Source of the DNA: Saccharina japonica | Lineage: Eukaryota > Sar > Phaeophyceae > Laminariales > Laminariaceae | DNA: 64,000 nt | Assembly: GCA_008828725.1 (NCBI GenBank) | Contig: MEHQ01003926.1 | Location: 7,553-71,552 of the forward strand | Direction: 5' to 3' | Shown: in pieces, positions 20,630-31,619 of the stretch | Layout: every line of letters starts with the position of its first letter | How positions within the stretch are numbered: position 1 is the stretch's first letter | Translations under genes and position numbers: made by a program | The notes under the pieces: generated by a model | What the model was told of the DNA's origin: nothing | Database searches by the model: none | The model's input: the letters and a program-made list of their open reading frames with translations, nothing else

Positions 20630-22500
20630 TATTTCGGCGGAGGTGTGCAGGCAGACATGTGTGTGTCGCTCGAGTGGCGTATGGTGCGAGGTGCGAAGGG
20701 AGGAGGGGGTCTCCGCGTACGTCGGCAATTGTATAGGGGGCATAGGGTGGAACTATGAAGGGCTTAAAAACGACAAAAAAAAGGTGAAAGTCAAGCATAG
20801 TAGACAAAATCAGGTATACCTGGGCTTTAAAGAGGGAAAAACAGGTACAACGAGTTTTGGACCAATGGCAGGACACGTAGAGTGCATTTTTTACTTGAGT
20901 TCAAGGATGTACCTGTTTTTGGCCGCAAACGGACCAGGTATACCTTTTTTTGGCCGATGCTCAAAAGAAAACAAACTAAAATCCTCTCAACCCGACTTGT
21001 TGGCAACACGTGAAGGGGGAGGCGCGACAGCGTCCCTCACAAAAAACAAGGGACATCGATCTCAGGGCATCCATCTTTCACGGGAGGGTTTTAAAATTCG
21101 AAAAATGTGTCCGAAACTATGTTTTCTATGTATATTGTATATATGTACTACTACTACTGTTGCACATGCGTTCACGTGTTTCAAGACTCGGGAGTCACAA
21201 GAATCGGGCTCGCTCTTCTCAGAATGCTCGCGGCCCTTTTGGTGAGAGTTCTTATTTTCTCCAGGTGGAATGGTTTGAGTTTTTTACGGTGTACCATGGT
21301 AAGTCACTTTCGGACAAAAACGACAGAAATATATTACCAGATATCATGTATATATATATATGTATATACGTCGACGCGTCATCCGAAAAAACGGCCAATT
21401 ATTCGAATGTATCGCGTCCGAAACTGATTATTATAGAGCAAAATGGATTGTATGTATCGTACAAAAAAGAGAAAAACAATGATGTCCTGGAGAAACGGCA
21501 AACGGCGTAGGGTGTCTGTCGCAGAATAGCAGGTGGGACTTCAAGAAAAGGGGGCGCGAATCGCTCGTTTCCCGGGTTAAAACACATCTGCGAAGGTGCT
21601 GAAACCTCCATTTCCCCAGAAATGAAAAACAGATTGCCGTAAGAGATGGCCTCACTCGAAAACTTGAGAGTTTTTTTTTTTTTCAGGTTGTGTGGTGCTT
21701 TTCTGGGGTTCGGTGTTTACGATTATCTATGATGTATGATATTCTTACGCACATAATGATATACGTATGCTTGCACATCAACATTACGCACGTCCCGACT
21801 TTTTTTTAATTTTCAATAATTTTTTCGCAACTTCGGTTACTGTTATTTCTCACAGGGAACTTCGGATTTTTCTATAGGTCTGCTGGTCTGCTGCAGTGAA
21901 ACACGACAACAAGGTGCACTATCAATCAATGATGTCGGATTACGGCTGGAGATGCTTATCCTTACGCGTTTTTCGGCAAAATGGGTTTTTTGCGTGCTTA
22001 CGGGTAATTACGGCAAAAACAGGGGACGTTTAAGAAGCATCCCCGCCAGGAAAAAAACGCACGTCCCACATTGTGCAGACCTTTATTTAGTTATTTTTCT
22101 CCGCAATTTATGTGAATTTTTAACCTACTTCCTCCAACTCATACGAAAGTAAAGTCGATTATGTTTACACAAGCCCTTAGGCGTGTCCGATGCTTTGGCG
22201 GTGATTGTTTTCAAATATTTTTGTCATTTGTTTAGTTAAAACCATGTTGTTTTTTTTGTGCAGCCTCCTGCATGGGCCAGTGGCCGGAAAAAAGCAGTCG
22301 GCCAAAAAAAGGCCGTAGTTAGCCCTTTTTCAGGAAACAGAGAAGAAAATTGAAACCATGGAAATTGGCTAAAAAAGGATGAATATCGATAAATTTGCGT
22401 TTTATTTCCGCTTCATCACTGACACACGATACCCACGCCTCGTCTGAAAGCATGTCATCATGTGTCCGGCTATTATGTTTAAAGTGAAAACAGGCGAAAC
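20630..22500. other. gene-free stretch
   Basis: I see no supported exon in about 1.9 kb. Open frames on the plus strand (20601-21245, 21010-21510) are A/T-rich, lack splice signals and lack any motif. A short AT array, (AT)n/(GT)n, lies at 21347-21367. Confidence 0.5.
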
Positions 22501-22554
22501 TAGTCAAAATTCGGCCGTAAACGGTACAAATTGGCCGAAATCGGCCATACTATG

Positions 22555-24190
22555 NAGTTGCTGATACGGGATGCGACGATTTTCAACAACACTTTTCCTG
22601 CATGGGCAACAAGCGAAATCCCTCTGTAGTTGTTGCAATCAGTTCGGTCCTTCTTTTTGTAAAGTACCTTGATGATCGCGTCTTTCCACTGCTGGGGGAC
22701 TTCACCCGTTACCCAAACATTGACAAGAATGTGGTGGAAGCATTGGATGAAATCGGGGTGATCGATTTTTAGTAGCTCGGCGGGCAGGTCGTCTGGTCCT
22801 ACCGCTTTCCAATTCGGCATTGTCTTAACGGCTCCCATCATCTCGTCCACAGATGGCTCATCGCCAAGTGATTGTTCAAGCGGTCGTGGTGGCAATGGAT
22901 CGATGATAGTGGGATCAAGTTTCAGTGATTTCGTGTTCAAGAGTTTGTGGAAGGCTCTCATCCACCGTTCACGAATTTAGCACTTTATCCCTTAGCAGCG
23001 TGCCATCCTCGTCCCTAGTGAACTGCTCGCTTCGCGCTTTCTTGCCCTCCAACCCTACAGTACCCTTCAGGTGCTTGTAAAAGCCTCGCTGGTCGTTATC
23101 AGCTAGGAGTCTCTCGGTTTCGGCTAGGTACTCTTCGAAATACGCATGTACCCCTACAGCGACCACCTCCCGAAGATTCGCACACGCGGTCCTCAGAGTC
23201 TTCCAGCGCGGTACTATCTCGGGGTGGGTGCGTAGGTGCTGTCGCGCCTCTTCCCTCGCGGACCATGCTTTTTGAAGGCAGCCGAGGCTTCGGCCGCTCA
23301 CACCATCGACGCTTGCGTGGCTGGTGCGATGTGGGTGGTACCTCGGCTTCTACCGCATCGATGACGGTTGAGGTGAACATAGTAACCATACCAGCAATGT
23401 TGTGTGGTTGGAAAGGTTGGTTGAGAGTGGAAACGACTCTCGCAACTACTCGCTGACGACATTTTCCGTCGGATATAAACACCTTGCGGTCAAACGGTCG
23501 GCCTTTGGCGTCTTGCGTGCTTGTCGGTTCGATGCAAAATGTCCAGAGAGACGAACCTTCATGTGTGCGATGTTTTGGTCCGAATCAGCCTTAGCTGGTG
23601 GCGGAGGCTGAGGGACAACTTTAACATCGTGTACTCTAGGCGTGGACTTGTCGGGTTAGGATGTAATCAATGCGCTTACGGTCATTCGGGCCGGTGCCGT
23701 TGTGAGTATGCGAGATTCCGACCCTTGCGTGTGCTGAAAAAGTGTTGGTGAGAGCTAGCTTGCAATTGGTAGCGAACGACAGAAGTCGTTTGCCATTATC
23801 GTTGATCAAATCGCGGCGTATGCTCCCAGAACTCTGTTTTCAGTATCATCGCACCCTAGTCTCTGCTAGTTCGTGCATTAGCATCATCAGTACGAACAAA
23901 CACTCTCTAGTTGGAATCTGTCGACTAGGTCCTCCAGCTTTTTCCAGAAAACACGTTTCAGCTCGGGTCTTTGGTACACTCTGTTGGGGCATACGCAACG
24001 ACAAAATTAACTGCCTCGTATTTACCAGTCAGCTCGAAACGCATCGACAAAGCCGTTCGTCTATGAAATCGTGGGTATACACAGACTTACGGCATATAGA
24101 CTCCTTGACTGCCAGACCAACCCCATGCAACCCCTGTCTGGCTGCTGTTTCTTCCTGACCTGAACAAAAAACTTGATACCCAGCGTACCA
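22555..24190 (-). pseudogene. decayed non-LTR retrotransposon: endonuclease plus N-terminal reverse transcriptase
   Basis: On the minus strand the 5' part (24170-23980) reads HGVGLAVKESI, DFIDERL and, one frame over, MRFELTGKYEAVNFVVAYAP. This is the typical catalytic-core stretch of an APE-type endonuclease. A linker region follows (23480-22970). Then comes the N-terminal half of a reverse transcriptase ([36 protein letters not shown]), which stops at the N base at 22555. The catalytic YADD block and the C terminus are absent. Stops and frameshifts separate the parts, so it is inactive. It does not continue into the B-LINE C terminus found at 35066, and whether the two are the same clade cannot be told. 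Confidence 0.8.
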
Positions 24191-24944
24191 CTTTGTGGCT
24201 CTTTTTTCTTCGCGACTTTTATTTCGGCAAACAAAGATAAAGGCTGTGCAGCAGCAGTGCCTATGGTCCAAAGCAACATAATACTCGTATGTATTCAAAA
24301 TATGGTACGTATCGTTTTCGTATACGTACTCGGTGTACGTCATACGTACATATTATACGTATCGTTCTCGTATATAGTGCAAGGCATGTATTATCGTATA
24401 TATTTGCGGAACAATAAAAGAGCCAACCAAGATAATGGCGTATTGTGCCTGGCATCATCTCAGGGGTCAGATGATGACGAGACACCCCTTTTTGTTGGAT
24501 TTTTCAATCTTGGGGAACATAGTGGCCAACTTTATGCTCCATACGAGGGGTACACCCATTTTCTTTGGCACTATGTTGCTGATAAGATTATGAACGAGCC
24601 ACAAAGTGGTACCATAACCTTTGGTCTGAGCAATTTGTGGTCTCTTTTGGTGGAACGCTTTTTTGTGGCGTGACAAGAACAGACGTATATCATTGATTAT
24701 CATGGCGGTTGCATGTACAAATGTACAATCTGCACCCACCTACGTATATATCTATTAATAGTATGGGCTTTTGACAGGAGTATGTAGCATTACATTTTCC
24801 GGAGCGGGCCGTACACATGACACGTGATACTCGTACGTGTATATCATACGCCCATAGTCTATACGAATATACGAGTAGTAGGCACGTAGGCACCCACCGC
24901 ATGTTCGTAGTTTTGTGACCCCAGAACTGGTACCAGGTATCTCT

Positions 24945-25065
24945 CTAGGATGAAGAATCGGCACAGACACTGGTGGTGTGCTGGATGTCGACGGGTACCT
25001 ATATACGTCGTACCTATATAGAAAGGACGGTTTAATGCGAAGAAGACACACACATATACACTTGA
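24945..25065 (+). repeat. F dispersed repeat
   Basis: AGGATGAAGAATCGGCACAG, GTGCTGGATGTCGACGGGTA, AGAAAGGACGGTTTAATGCG and then CACACA. Confidence 0.65.
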
Positions 25066-25141
25066 GTCAGCAGCACCAACCTGGCCGTAACGCCTGGACT
25101 GGATCTCTGCCGGTCCTGGGACACCTTCACTGCAGTAGTAT

Positions 25142-25252
25142 CACGGGGGACTATAGTAAATAGGGCCAAATATTTTTAGTAAAAAAATAGGTAAATATAT
25201 AGTTTTTTATGTGTACCGTAGGTCCTGTTTACTATGCTCCCCCGTAGTAGAC
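25142..25252. mobile_element. C element, copy 2
   Basis: ACGGGGGACTATAGTAAATA at the left and TACTATGCTCCCCCGTAGTA at the right, inverted to each other. The interior is TAAAAAAATAGGTAAATATA. Confidence 0.8.
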
Positions 25253-25339
25253 ACCGGAAAAAACTACGAAAAAAGCAGAGCCATTTTGCACCTTATAACG
25301 CACCTGGCAATATACATATCATACGCAAGGCCTCGAACT

Positions 25340-26025
25340 CTTTTAGTACCCGCAGCAGTGTCCAGAAACCTAAATAATACTTTATTTCCAAGTGATTTGT
25401 GGGATTCGTTGCGAAAAACAACTACTGTGCCAGTTTTGTCATCAGACTTTTTTAGTGCCCGCAGTGTCCAGAAACCTAAACCTGACTCTATTTCCAAGTG
25501 TTTGGCGGAATTCGGTGAGGAAAAAAAAACTGTCAAAATTGTCTTCCGACTTTTAGTGCCCGCAGTGTCCAGAAACGTAAACCTGACTCTATTTCCAAGT
25601 GTTTGGTGGAATTCGTTGCGAACAAAAAGCTGTCAGTTTCGTTATCAGACTTGTAGTGCCCGCAGCGTCCAGAAACCAAAATATCTAAATATTGCTCTAT
25701 TTCCAAGTGTTTGGTGGAATTCGTTGCGAAAAAACTGTCAGTTTCGTCATCCAGACTTGTAGTGCCCGCAGCGTTCAGAAACCTATATATTGCTCTATTT
25801 CCAAGTGTTTGGTGGAATTCCTTGCGAAAAAAACTGTGCCAGTCTTGTCATCAGACTTTCAGCACCCGCTGCGTCCAGAAACCTACTAACCGTAAGTATG
25901 ACTCTATTTCCAAGAGTTTTGTGGAATTCGTTGCGAAAAAAAATGCCGGTTTTGTCATCCGACTTTTATTGCCCGCAGTATCCAGAAACCTAACCCTGAC
26001 TCTATTTCCAAGAGTCTTGTCACCA
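25340..26025 (+). repeat. minisatellite, 7 units of about 100-109 bases
   Basis: Units begin near 25344, 25453, 25552, 25653, 25760, 25858 and 25967 with AGTGCCCGCAG(N)GTCCAGAAACC. They continue CTATTTCCAAGTGTTTGGTG, GAATTCGTTGCGAAAAA and GTCATCAGACTTT. Units share about 85-90 percent identity by eye. Open frames across it are interrupted and differ between units. Confidence 0.9.
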
Positions 26026-26063
26026 CAGCAGCAGTATAGTCGTAGTCAGCGGGAGTGCAGTCC

Positions 26064-26225
26064 TTAACCCATTCAGAACTGAAAAAAAATGCCCAACACA
26101 AATTCCAAGTAGTTTGTCCCCAAATTCGTGGGACCAGTTATTAAGGGGTTATAACTGAAAACAAATGTCCTACACTAATTCCAAGTAGTCTGTCCTCAAA
26201 TTCGTGGGACCAGCTCTTAAGGTGT
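26064..26225. mobile_element. TTAA-flanked MITE (piggyBac-like), plus partial second copy
   Basis: TTAA then CCCATTCAGAACTG at the left; CAGTTATTAAGGGG then TTAT at the right, about 79 bases later. The second, adjoining half-copy repeats CCAAGTAGTCTGTCCTCAAA, TTCGTGGGACCAGC. The TTAA target and CCC termini are the hallmark of the piggyBac superfamily. There is no transposase. Confidence 0.6.
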
Positions 26226-26539
26226 GAAAGGCTTAAACGGGTCGAAACCTATGCACCCTGCGCTGTATAGACTACAGCAGTAGTAGTAGCACGTGCGACG
26301 GAAGTATCATATCGCACATCACACACCAAGCTTGACGCACGTGTCTGACGTATCGTGCATCACGCAGCTTGCAAAGTTTTGTGTTTCAACCATTCCATTG
26401 GTCGTACTCACAGCTGACGCATTTTTTCAAATTGTTAAAAAATATGTACATACGTATTACATGATACTCGCAAGAGTGTAGAGGGAAGATCGATCTCCCA
26501 CACACACCCAGTGTTTTTTGTTTCGTTGTTCAAATTATA

Positions 26540-26815
26540 GAACTATTAATAACAGCTGTCGCGAGGGTGGTCGATTTTTTTTTTTCGACATCTCACAGAA
26601 ATTTTTGTCCGTTAGGGGGGGGGGGGTTACTAAAACCAAGTGAAAAAAATGAAAACAAGGATTTTTTTTTTTCCATTTTCTTATTTCATCATGTGATCAC
26701 AACGGTTGCAACGGTTTTCTCTATTCCGACCTCTGGGGGTGTGGTGTGTCGTTTTCTCTTTTTTCTGGACGCCCCTGGCTGTCGTGTATTTTTTATTTGT
26801 GATACGTAAGAACTA
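26540..26815 (+). repeat. dispersed repeat related to 36880-37190
   Basis: GTGATCACAACGGTTG, CTGGGGGTGTGGTGTGTCG and a T-rich start with a G12 tract are partly repeated around 36900-37160 (GATCACAACGGTCCGG, GGGGTGTGGTGTCG). Diverged, with no coding sequence. Confidence 0.4.
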
Positions 26816-27184
26816 ACCATAAACTCGTTGGAGCTGGTCGGTGTTACTTGCTATTTGCTATATACCAGTACGTATATACGTACTTTTTTTTTTTCGTTTT
26901 AGATCCTTTTGGAGATCTGGGTAAAAAAGCTTTCGCTCATTACACTTTCTTAGTGCTTGCCCGGTGGCTACGTACATACTATTAAATAGTACTGTACTTC
27001 GTTTTTCTTTAGCTTTCAATTTTTTTATTTGCGAGTGAGTGTTCTCCGTTCTTTTGCCCGGCGGCTACGTGCGAGTACAGCAGCAGTCGTAGCTTATCTA
27101 CTACCTGGTATGAGCTACTCGTATGACTCTCCAAATTATTGGTTGGAGGGTTGTGGGTCGCCCACAGGTCGTATAGCTGGTATG

Positions 27185-27300
27185 CATGCACGAGGAACAA
27201 AAACGCCTGCTGTGTTCTCCTCCCTTGTTCAGCTTGCGACACCCCCCTCGGGATTTGAAGGAGTCAACCACAATCAGCCCCAAAGGGTAACCTTGTAATA
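27185..27300 (+). repeat. L dispersed repeat
   Basis: GCACGAGGAACAAAAACGCC, TCAGCTTGCGACACCCCCCT, CGGGATTTGAAGGAGTCAAC and AACCTTGTAATACG. Confidence 0.6.
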
Positions 27301-27436
27301 CGTACCATATGTAGAACGGTATGACACGGACGGTGAACGAAGCGCACGAAGCAAAGGAGCAAGTGAACATCTACATACTTCTTTTGTAGCGCGAGGCATC
27401 GTGCGCAACGTTAACAATACCCTGGTACGTACGTAG

Positions 27437-27482
27437 CTTGGGGCCCCGGCCGGGCTCCGTGGCGCGTGCTTTGGGCGTATAA
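27437..27482 (+). repeat. GC-rich repeat also at 28228-28272
   Basis: GGGGCCCCGGCCGGGCTCCG, TGGCGCGTGCTTTGGGCGT. The second copy at 28228-28272 reads TGGGCCCCGGCTGGGCTCCG, TGGCGCGCCCGCTGGGCGTT. Confidence 0.6.
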
Positions 27483-27639
27483 AGGTCGCACGAGCTACTG
27501 CTGTAGCTGGCTCATTTTCATAATGGGATTTTGCGTTTCACGACGCCGAGTCGCCCAGGACAATGGAAACCCCACAAGTTCAGCGTTCCCCCTCTGCTGC
27601 TGCTATCATTGCACCATATCGTCGAACCTCATGCATCAT

Positions 27640-27760
27640 GCTGTCACCATATTACGCCTGATTGGTCATGAAGATGTTCCCGCTGTTCAACTTTGCGACA
27701 CTCCCCCGGGATTTCAAGCCAACCGCATCCCGAAGGGAAGGAAGCCTTGAACCTTGTATC
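27640..27760 (+). repeat. L dispersed repeat
   Basis: CTTTGCGACACTCCCCCGGG, ATTTCAAGCCAACC and CCTTGAACCTTGTATCG. Confidence 0.55.
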
Positions 27761-28099
27761 GATACTATTTTTTGCTGTGTACGTGTGCGACTCGTACTAT
27801 TAACAGCCGAGAGTTTGACCGGGGGGAGGGCGAGTTAAATTAGCACAGTTTTAGTGCGCGACAGACGTTTTGAGAACCTCCTATTTTTGGCCATCAGACT
27901 GGAATTTCTTATGTAAAGAGTCGGTGTCTTCCACACTATTTTCAGTGCAAAGAGGTTGCATTCTTATTTTCCCCCCAAAATCTCAGTCTCAAATTCTGAA
28001 TTATCACATATATATGTCGCGTGCGAACTGTATGTATGTCCAAAATGATATCATAAAATGCACGGCCTTTTTGCACCTCGGCAACCCCTTCTCGTCTGG

Positions 28100-28133
28100 C
28101 CGGGGGGGGGGGGGGGGGTTCGTTGGTGGGGGT

Positions 28134-28168
<35 letters not shown>
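28100..28168. repeat. poly(G) tracts
   Basis: Runs of 17 and about 41 G with a short interruption. Pro-rich minus-strand and Gly-rich plus-strand open frames here are artefacts of this tract. Confidence 0.9.
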
Positions 28169-28169
<1 letters not shown>

Positions 28170-28689
28170 CTCTTCTCGCGCTCTCGGCTGCTGGGCAAGC
28201 AGGGGACCCGCGCGAGTTTTTTTCAAGATTTGGGCCCCGGCTGGGCTCCGTGGCGCGCCCGCTGGGCGTTCAAATTCGGGGGGGGGGGTGTAGGTTGATT
28301 CGGCCGGCTCGGGATGCTGTACAGCAGTACAGTACCGGCCCTCTCACGAGAAATATTTTTGAAATTGGGTTGAGGCTGACTTTCTTGTTCTGGGAGCGCG
28401 CAAAAGCACACTTCCTCATGTTGCACATTATAATTTCGATCCCCGACAAGGCGTTTTTCCTACAGTAGTATTAATAGTGTACGAGCATTATTGGGGTCAA
28501 CTTTATTAACTACGACGTAGTAGGCACTCACCTCGTAGGCTGAGAGCTTTCTTAATTTCTTCGATTTTTCAGGCTGAGTTTCTTATGGGTTACTTTCTCA
28601 TGAACGGGCCGGTACTACTTCTGTCGTATGGCTTACTTAGAAAAACTCTACTATTAATACTGCTACGTCGTATGCTGTAGGTTGACTGA

Positions 28690-28740
28690 GCCGCTTACAA
28701 TGTACCCCTTAGCCAATCAGAGTGCGCAGATAGCACTACC
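28690..28740 (+). repeat. P dispersed repeat
   Basis: CCGCTTACAATGTACCCCTT, AGCCAATCAGAGTGCGCA. It recurs inverted at 43000-43048. Confidence 0.65.
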
Positions 28741-28824
28741 TTATCATAGTATAGGAATATTCGCCATCAGGAAATGTCCACTATAATACTGCTGTACTAC
28801 TGAAGAAAGGTTTGCTTTCCGCCG

Positions 28825-29012
28825 AGAGCCATGAATCTGACGCAAGTCGACGAGGGAAGAAAGTGTTGAAATCTTCTCGCGATAAAAATGCAAGGCAAGA
28901 ACCGTAGTGGGGGAGGAGGGAGAAGAGCCTACTTTGTGACCCCGGATCTGAGTTACGACTAGGAAGGAGAGAGAAAGGAAGGGCGAAGATAATAAATGGG
29001 ATGGGACACAAA
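28825..29012 (+). mobile_element. D element, copy 4
   Basis: CGCAAGTCGACGAGGGAAGA, TGTGACCCCGGATCTGAGTT and GGGCGAAGATAATAAATGGG, then A-rich. Well preserved. Confidence 0.75.
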
Positions 29013-29311
29013 AATACCTAGCCGAGCATGACGATGGAAACCTCTACGAGTGTACTGCTGTATATCAACAAAAGAAATGATTCACGGGCCTGCACCCCGG
29101 GGCAGGTTTACCCATGCTCTGCTGTGTGTAACAACCTCGCACACCATCAGGGGCAGCCGCGTTACGACAGCAGCCTCGCTTCAGGTCGTTCTCTTTTGTG
29201 GCAGCAACGTGCCTCTCTGCGTGTGTGTGCATGTGTGTCCGTCCGTGCCCTCGGACCTACCTACCTACCTACCTACCTACCAGAGGGTATCATACATCAT
29301 AGGATGCTAAA

Positions 29312-29424
29312 ACGGAGGGCCATACTAGATCGTAGGACCAAATATTGTTATTATAGTGAAAATATGTACAGTGTAGGATTTTGTCTTTGCGGTAGGTCCT
29401 ATTTACTACGGTCCCCTGTAATAC
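29312..29424. mobile_element. C element, copy 3
   Basis: ACGGAGGGCCATACTAGATC at the left, GGTCCTATTTACTACGGTCC, CCTGTAATAC at the right. Diverged. Confidence 0.65.
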
Positions 29425-29491
29425 GGACCTGGTACTATTTTCTAATATTAGTAGTGGGAACTCCCAACACAAACTCAAGAATAGGAGTCGC

Positions 29492-29546
29492 TGCCTATAT
29501 GGGAGACGACCCTCTTTTTTTTAGAGGGTCATCTCCCATAGGTCGC
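29492..29546. repeat. short foldback CCTATATGGGAGACGACCCT
   Basis: The arms CCTATATGGGAGACGACCCT and AGGGTCATCTCCCATAGG are separated by a T-rich loop. Related to the hairpin at 16162-16236. Confidence 0.65.
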
Positions 29547-29559
29547 TGCTGTGGGCAAA

Positions 29560-30862
29560 TGTCAGCTTTGTATATAGATGTCTTCATTCGTTCTGTCCTC
29601 CTATTGGGGTCATCTGCTGCTGTTGTTGCTGAAGTATGTGTATCGCTCTTCCCTTGGTGACAGCCGCGGACAGCAGCAAGCAGTGCTCGCCTGCGCATGC
29701 ATGTGTATATATGTGTGTGTGCGTACTACTGTAGTCTAATACTGCTGTACTATTAGACTGTAATACTCCTGTACTGCTACTATTAATAATAGCACTACTG
29801 CTGATGCTGTTGCATATCGTACATGGTACTTGTGGTATCCTGGGTATGCATTTTTATATGTGTGCCATCTTATGGAACCCACCACGTTTTCCACTTCAAG
29901 GAAACACACTGCTGCAGTATGTATGATACATAGTCTAACAACAGCAGCAGAGAGCATAAATACAACAACAGCAGCAGCAGCAGCGGTACAAACAACAGCA
30001 GCAGATAACCTGACACAGACAGAGGCAGTACGTACTCGAGGCTCATTTACACACACGAGTTCCCCCTCTTCCAGCCAGCGGCTTGCGACACTCTCGCTCG
30101 CATTCCAATGCAACCACGTCCAATACGGACTCTTGAGAATCCCATGTACAACAGGCCGAACACTCGTACTCGTAAACAGAACACTGCAAAGACTGGGTAG
30201 TTAGTTGCGTCAATCAGCCGTATGATACATACCAGGTATGCACTACGAGTAGTACGAAGTACGAGAGAAAGTGGGCGAGCCTCCTGTCGTATTGATGGAA
30301 TCTGTACTTCGAGACATACAGATTGTGGGGTAGGCTATATGTGTACCATATGTGCGTACGCCTGCTGCCTCTGCTACTTCCTCTGTCCGCTCCGTCGGGA
30401 GCTACGACTCTTTTTGTTGTGTCTACTGTACGTAGTGCCTGAAAACTGAAAACGTCTTGATTTTTATAATCCGAAGAAAAAAAATAGCCGGAAAAACAGA
30501 AAAGTATATGTAGACCGAGCATGACGATCCTGTGACCAAAAAACAGCTCCACTCGTATATACGAGTACATGAGAGCGGAGCGGGGCAGAGGGCTGTGTCA
30601 GGGATCCACAGGGGTATTCGCCGAGGGGCTTCCCAGAGGGCTTCAACAAAGGCTTTGCCGAGGGCCGCGTCCCGTCTCGAGAGAGAGGCATCGAGTCGTG
30701 GGGTTCCAAGAGCGAAAAACAAGAAAGAAGCGAAGTCGTACGTAGGAGAATAGAGTCTTTTTTTTTACTTGATTCAAGTACACTGGTAGGTCGCAACTCA
30801 GTACCTATGTATCTACTCGTACGTATATACGAGGTTATACGAGAAGAAAAGGGGAGTGGTGG
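29560..30862. other. stretch without a supported gene
   Basis: CAG/CTG-rich short repeats (29930-30005). At 30570-30720 both strands are open in a GC-rich patch, for example minus-strand ALGKAFVEALWEAPRRIPLW, but no splice signals or partner exons were found. Possible exon; not called. Confidence 0.35.
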
Positions 30863-31598
30863 ATGACCAACTTCACGTCAAACCACCATCTTCACATTCG
30901 CACAACACAGCACAAAACAGGCGACGGAAGCAAGAGGGTGCAGTACAATACGCCAAGGCACCCTGGGACAGCAGTGCTCATGCCCGTGGCTCGAGAAGAG
31001 GACATGCCAAGCTTCCAGGCTCAAGTTCTCGCAGGTTCGGTAAGTAGGCAGCATTCACGGGTACACAAGAGGAATACGTCGTACTCTTTTTTACTCTTGT
31101 GAGAGGAACAAGAAAAGAGCAGAATTTGACTACGTTTTACTGTGCGAATACAAAAAAATCTGCTGCTTTGCTGTGTTTGTGTGTGGGTGTTGAGAGATGG
31201 TGTATAGCTCAGCCGGCCGAAAATGTCGCTCACCTTGAGACGCGCCGAGAAGGCATGGCACGCGCCAACGACCGAGTGGGGAGTCCCTCTCCTGAACGAG
31301 CGACTCTTTCTGCGCTTCATTCTTCTTGCTTGTGTGTGCGTGCGCCTTGCTGCTCCTGGCTCCAGAAACCTCCTTTTCAGCTCTCCTCTAATGTATGTCC
31401 CGACCACTTGTTGTCCTCTTGAGGTGTGTACTGATTGGTCTCGACAGGCAGGCTTCAAGCTCCAGGCTCCGTGCAGAAACCCAGCGGGTACCAAGAGTAG
31501 TCGAGCCCCCTCTCCTCGTGCGTGTGCCTGTGATTGGGCCCGGCCGGTCAGTCCCACGTCTCTCCCTTGCCGTTCGTTCGCCGGTTGTTCTTGGTTGA
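30863..31598 (+). CDS. candidate three-exon gene, unknown protein
   Basis: Exon 1 is 30863-31039 (59 codons, starting ATG, ending at GTTCG before GTAAGT). It reads naturally, for example GTAVLMPVAREEDMPSFQAQ. Exon 2 begins after TATAGCTCAG at 31213, in the matching phase 0 (AENVAHLETRREGMARANDR), with its 3' border unclear around 31331. Exon 3 begins after TCTCGACAG at 31448 and runs to TGA at 31598 (RVPRVVEPPLLVRVPVIGPG). GC content rises relative to the flanks. Against it: a long minus-strand frame (31557-31021) is also open, no family is recognised, and exon 2's donor is ambiguous. I infer a real plus-strand gene with low to moderate confidence. Confidence 0.33.
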
Positions 31599-31619
31599 AC
31601 GACTGACTCCCACAGACAT

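Noticed and set aside
22500..23482. cellular gene with the reverse transcriptase-like domain
   Set aside because: The order endonuclease, linker, RT and the many frame breaks identify it as a retrotransposon relic.
25340..26025. CRISPR-like array
   Set aside because: Seven units of about 100 bases repeat throughout, with no unique spacers between short direct repeats, in a eukaryotic context. It is a minisatellite.
31021..31557. 178-codon minus-strand gene
   Set aside because: Arg/Ser-rich shadow composition, no splice context. The plus strand has donor and acceptor signals at compatible places, though the choice remains open.
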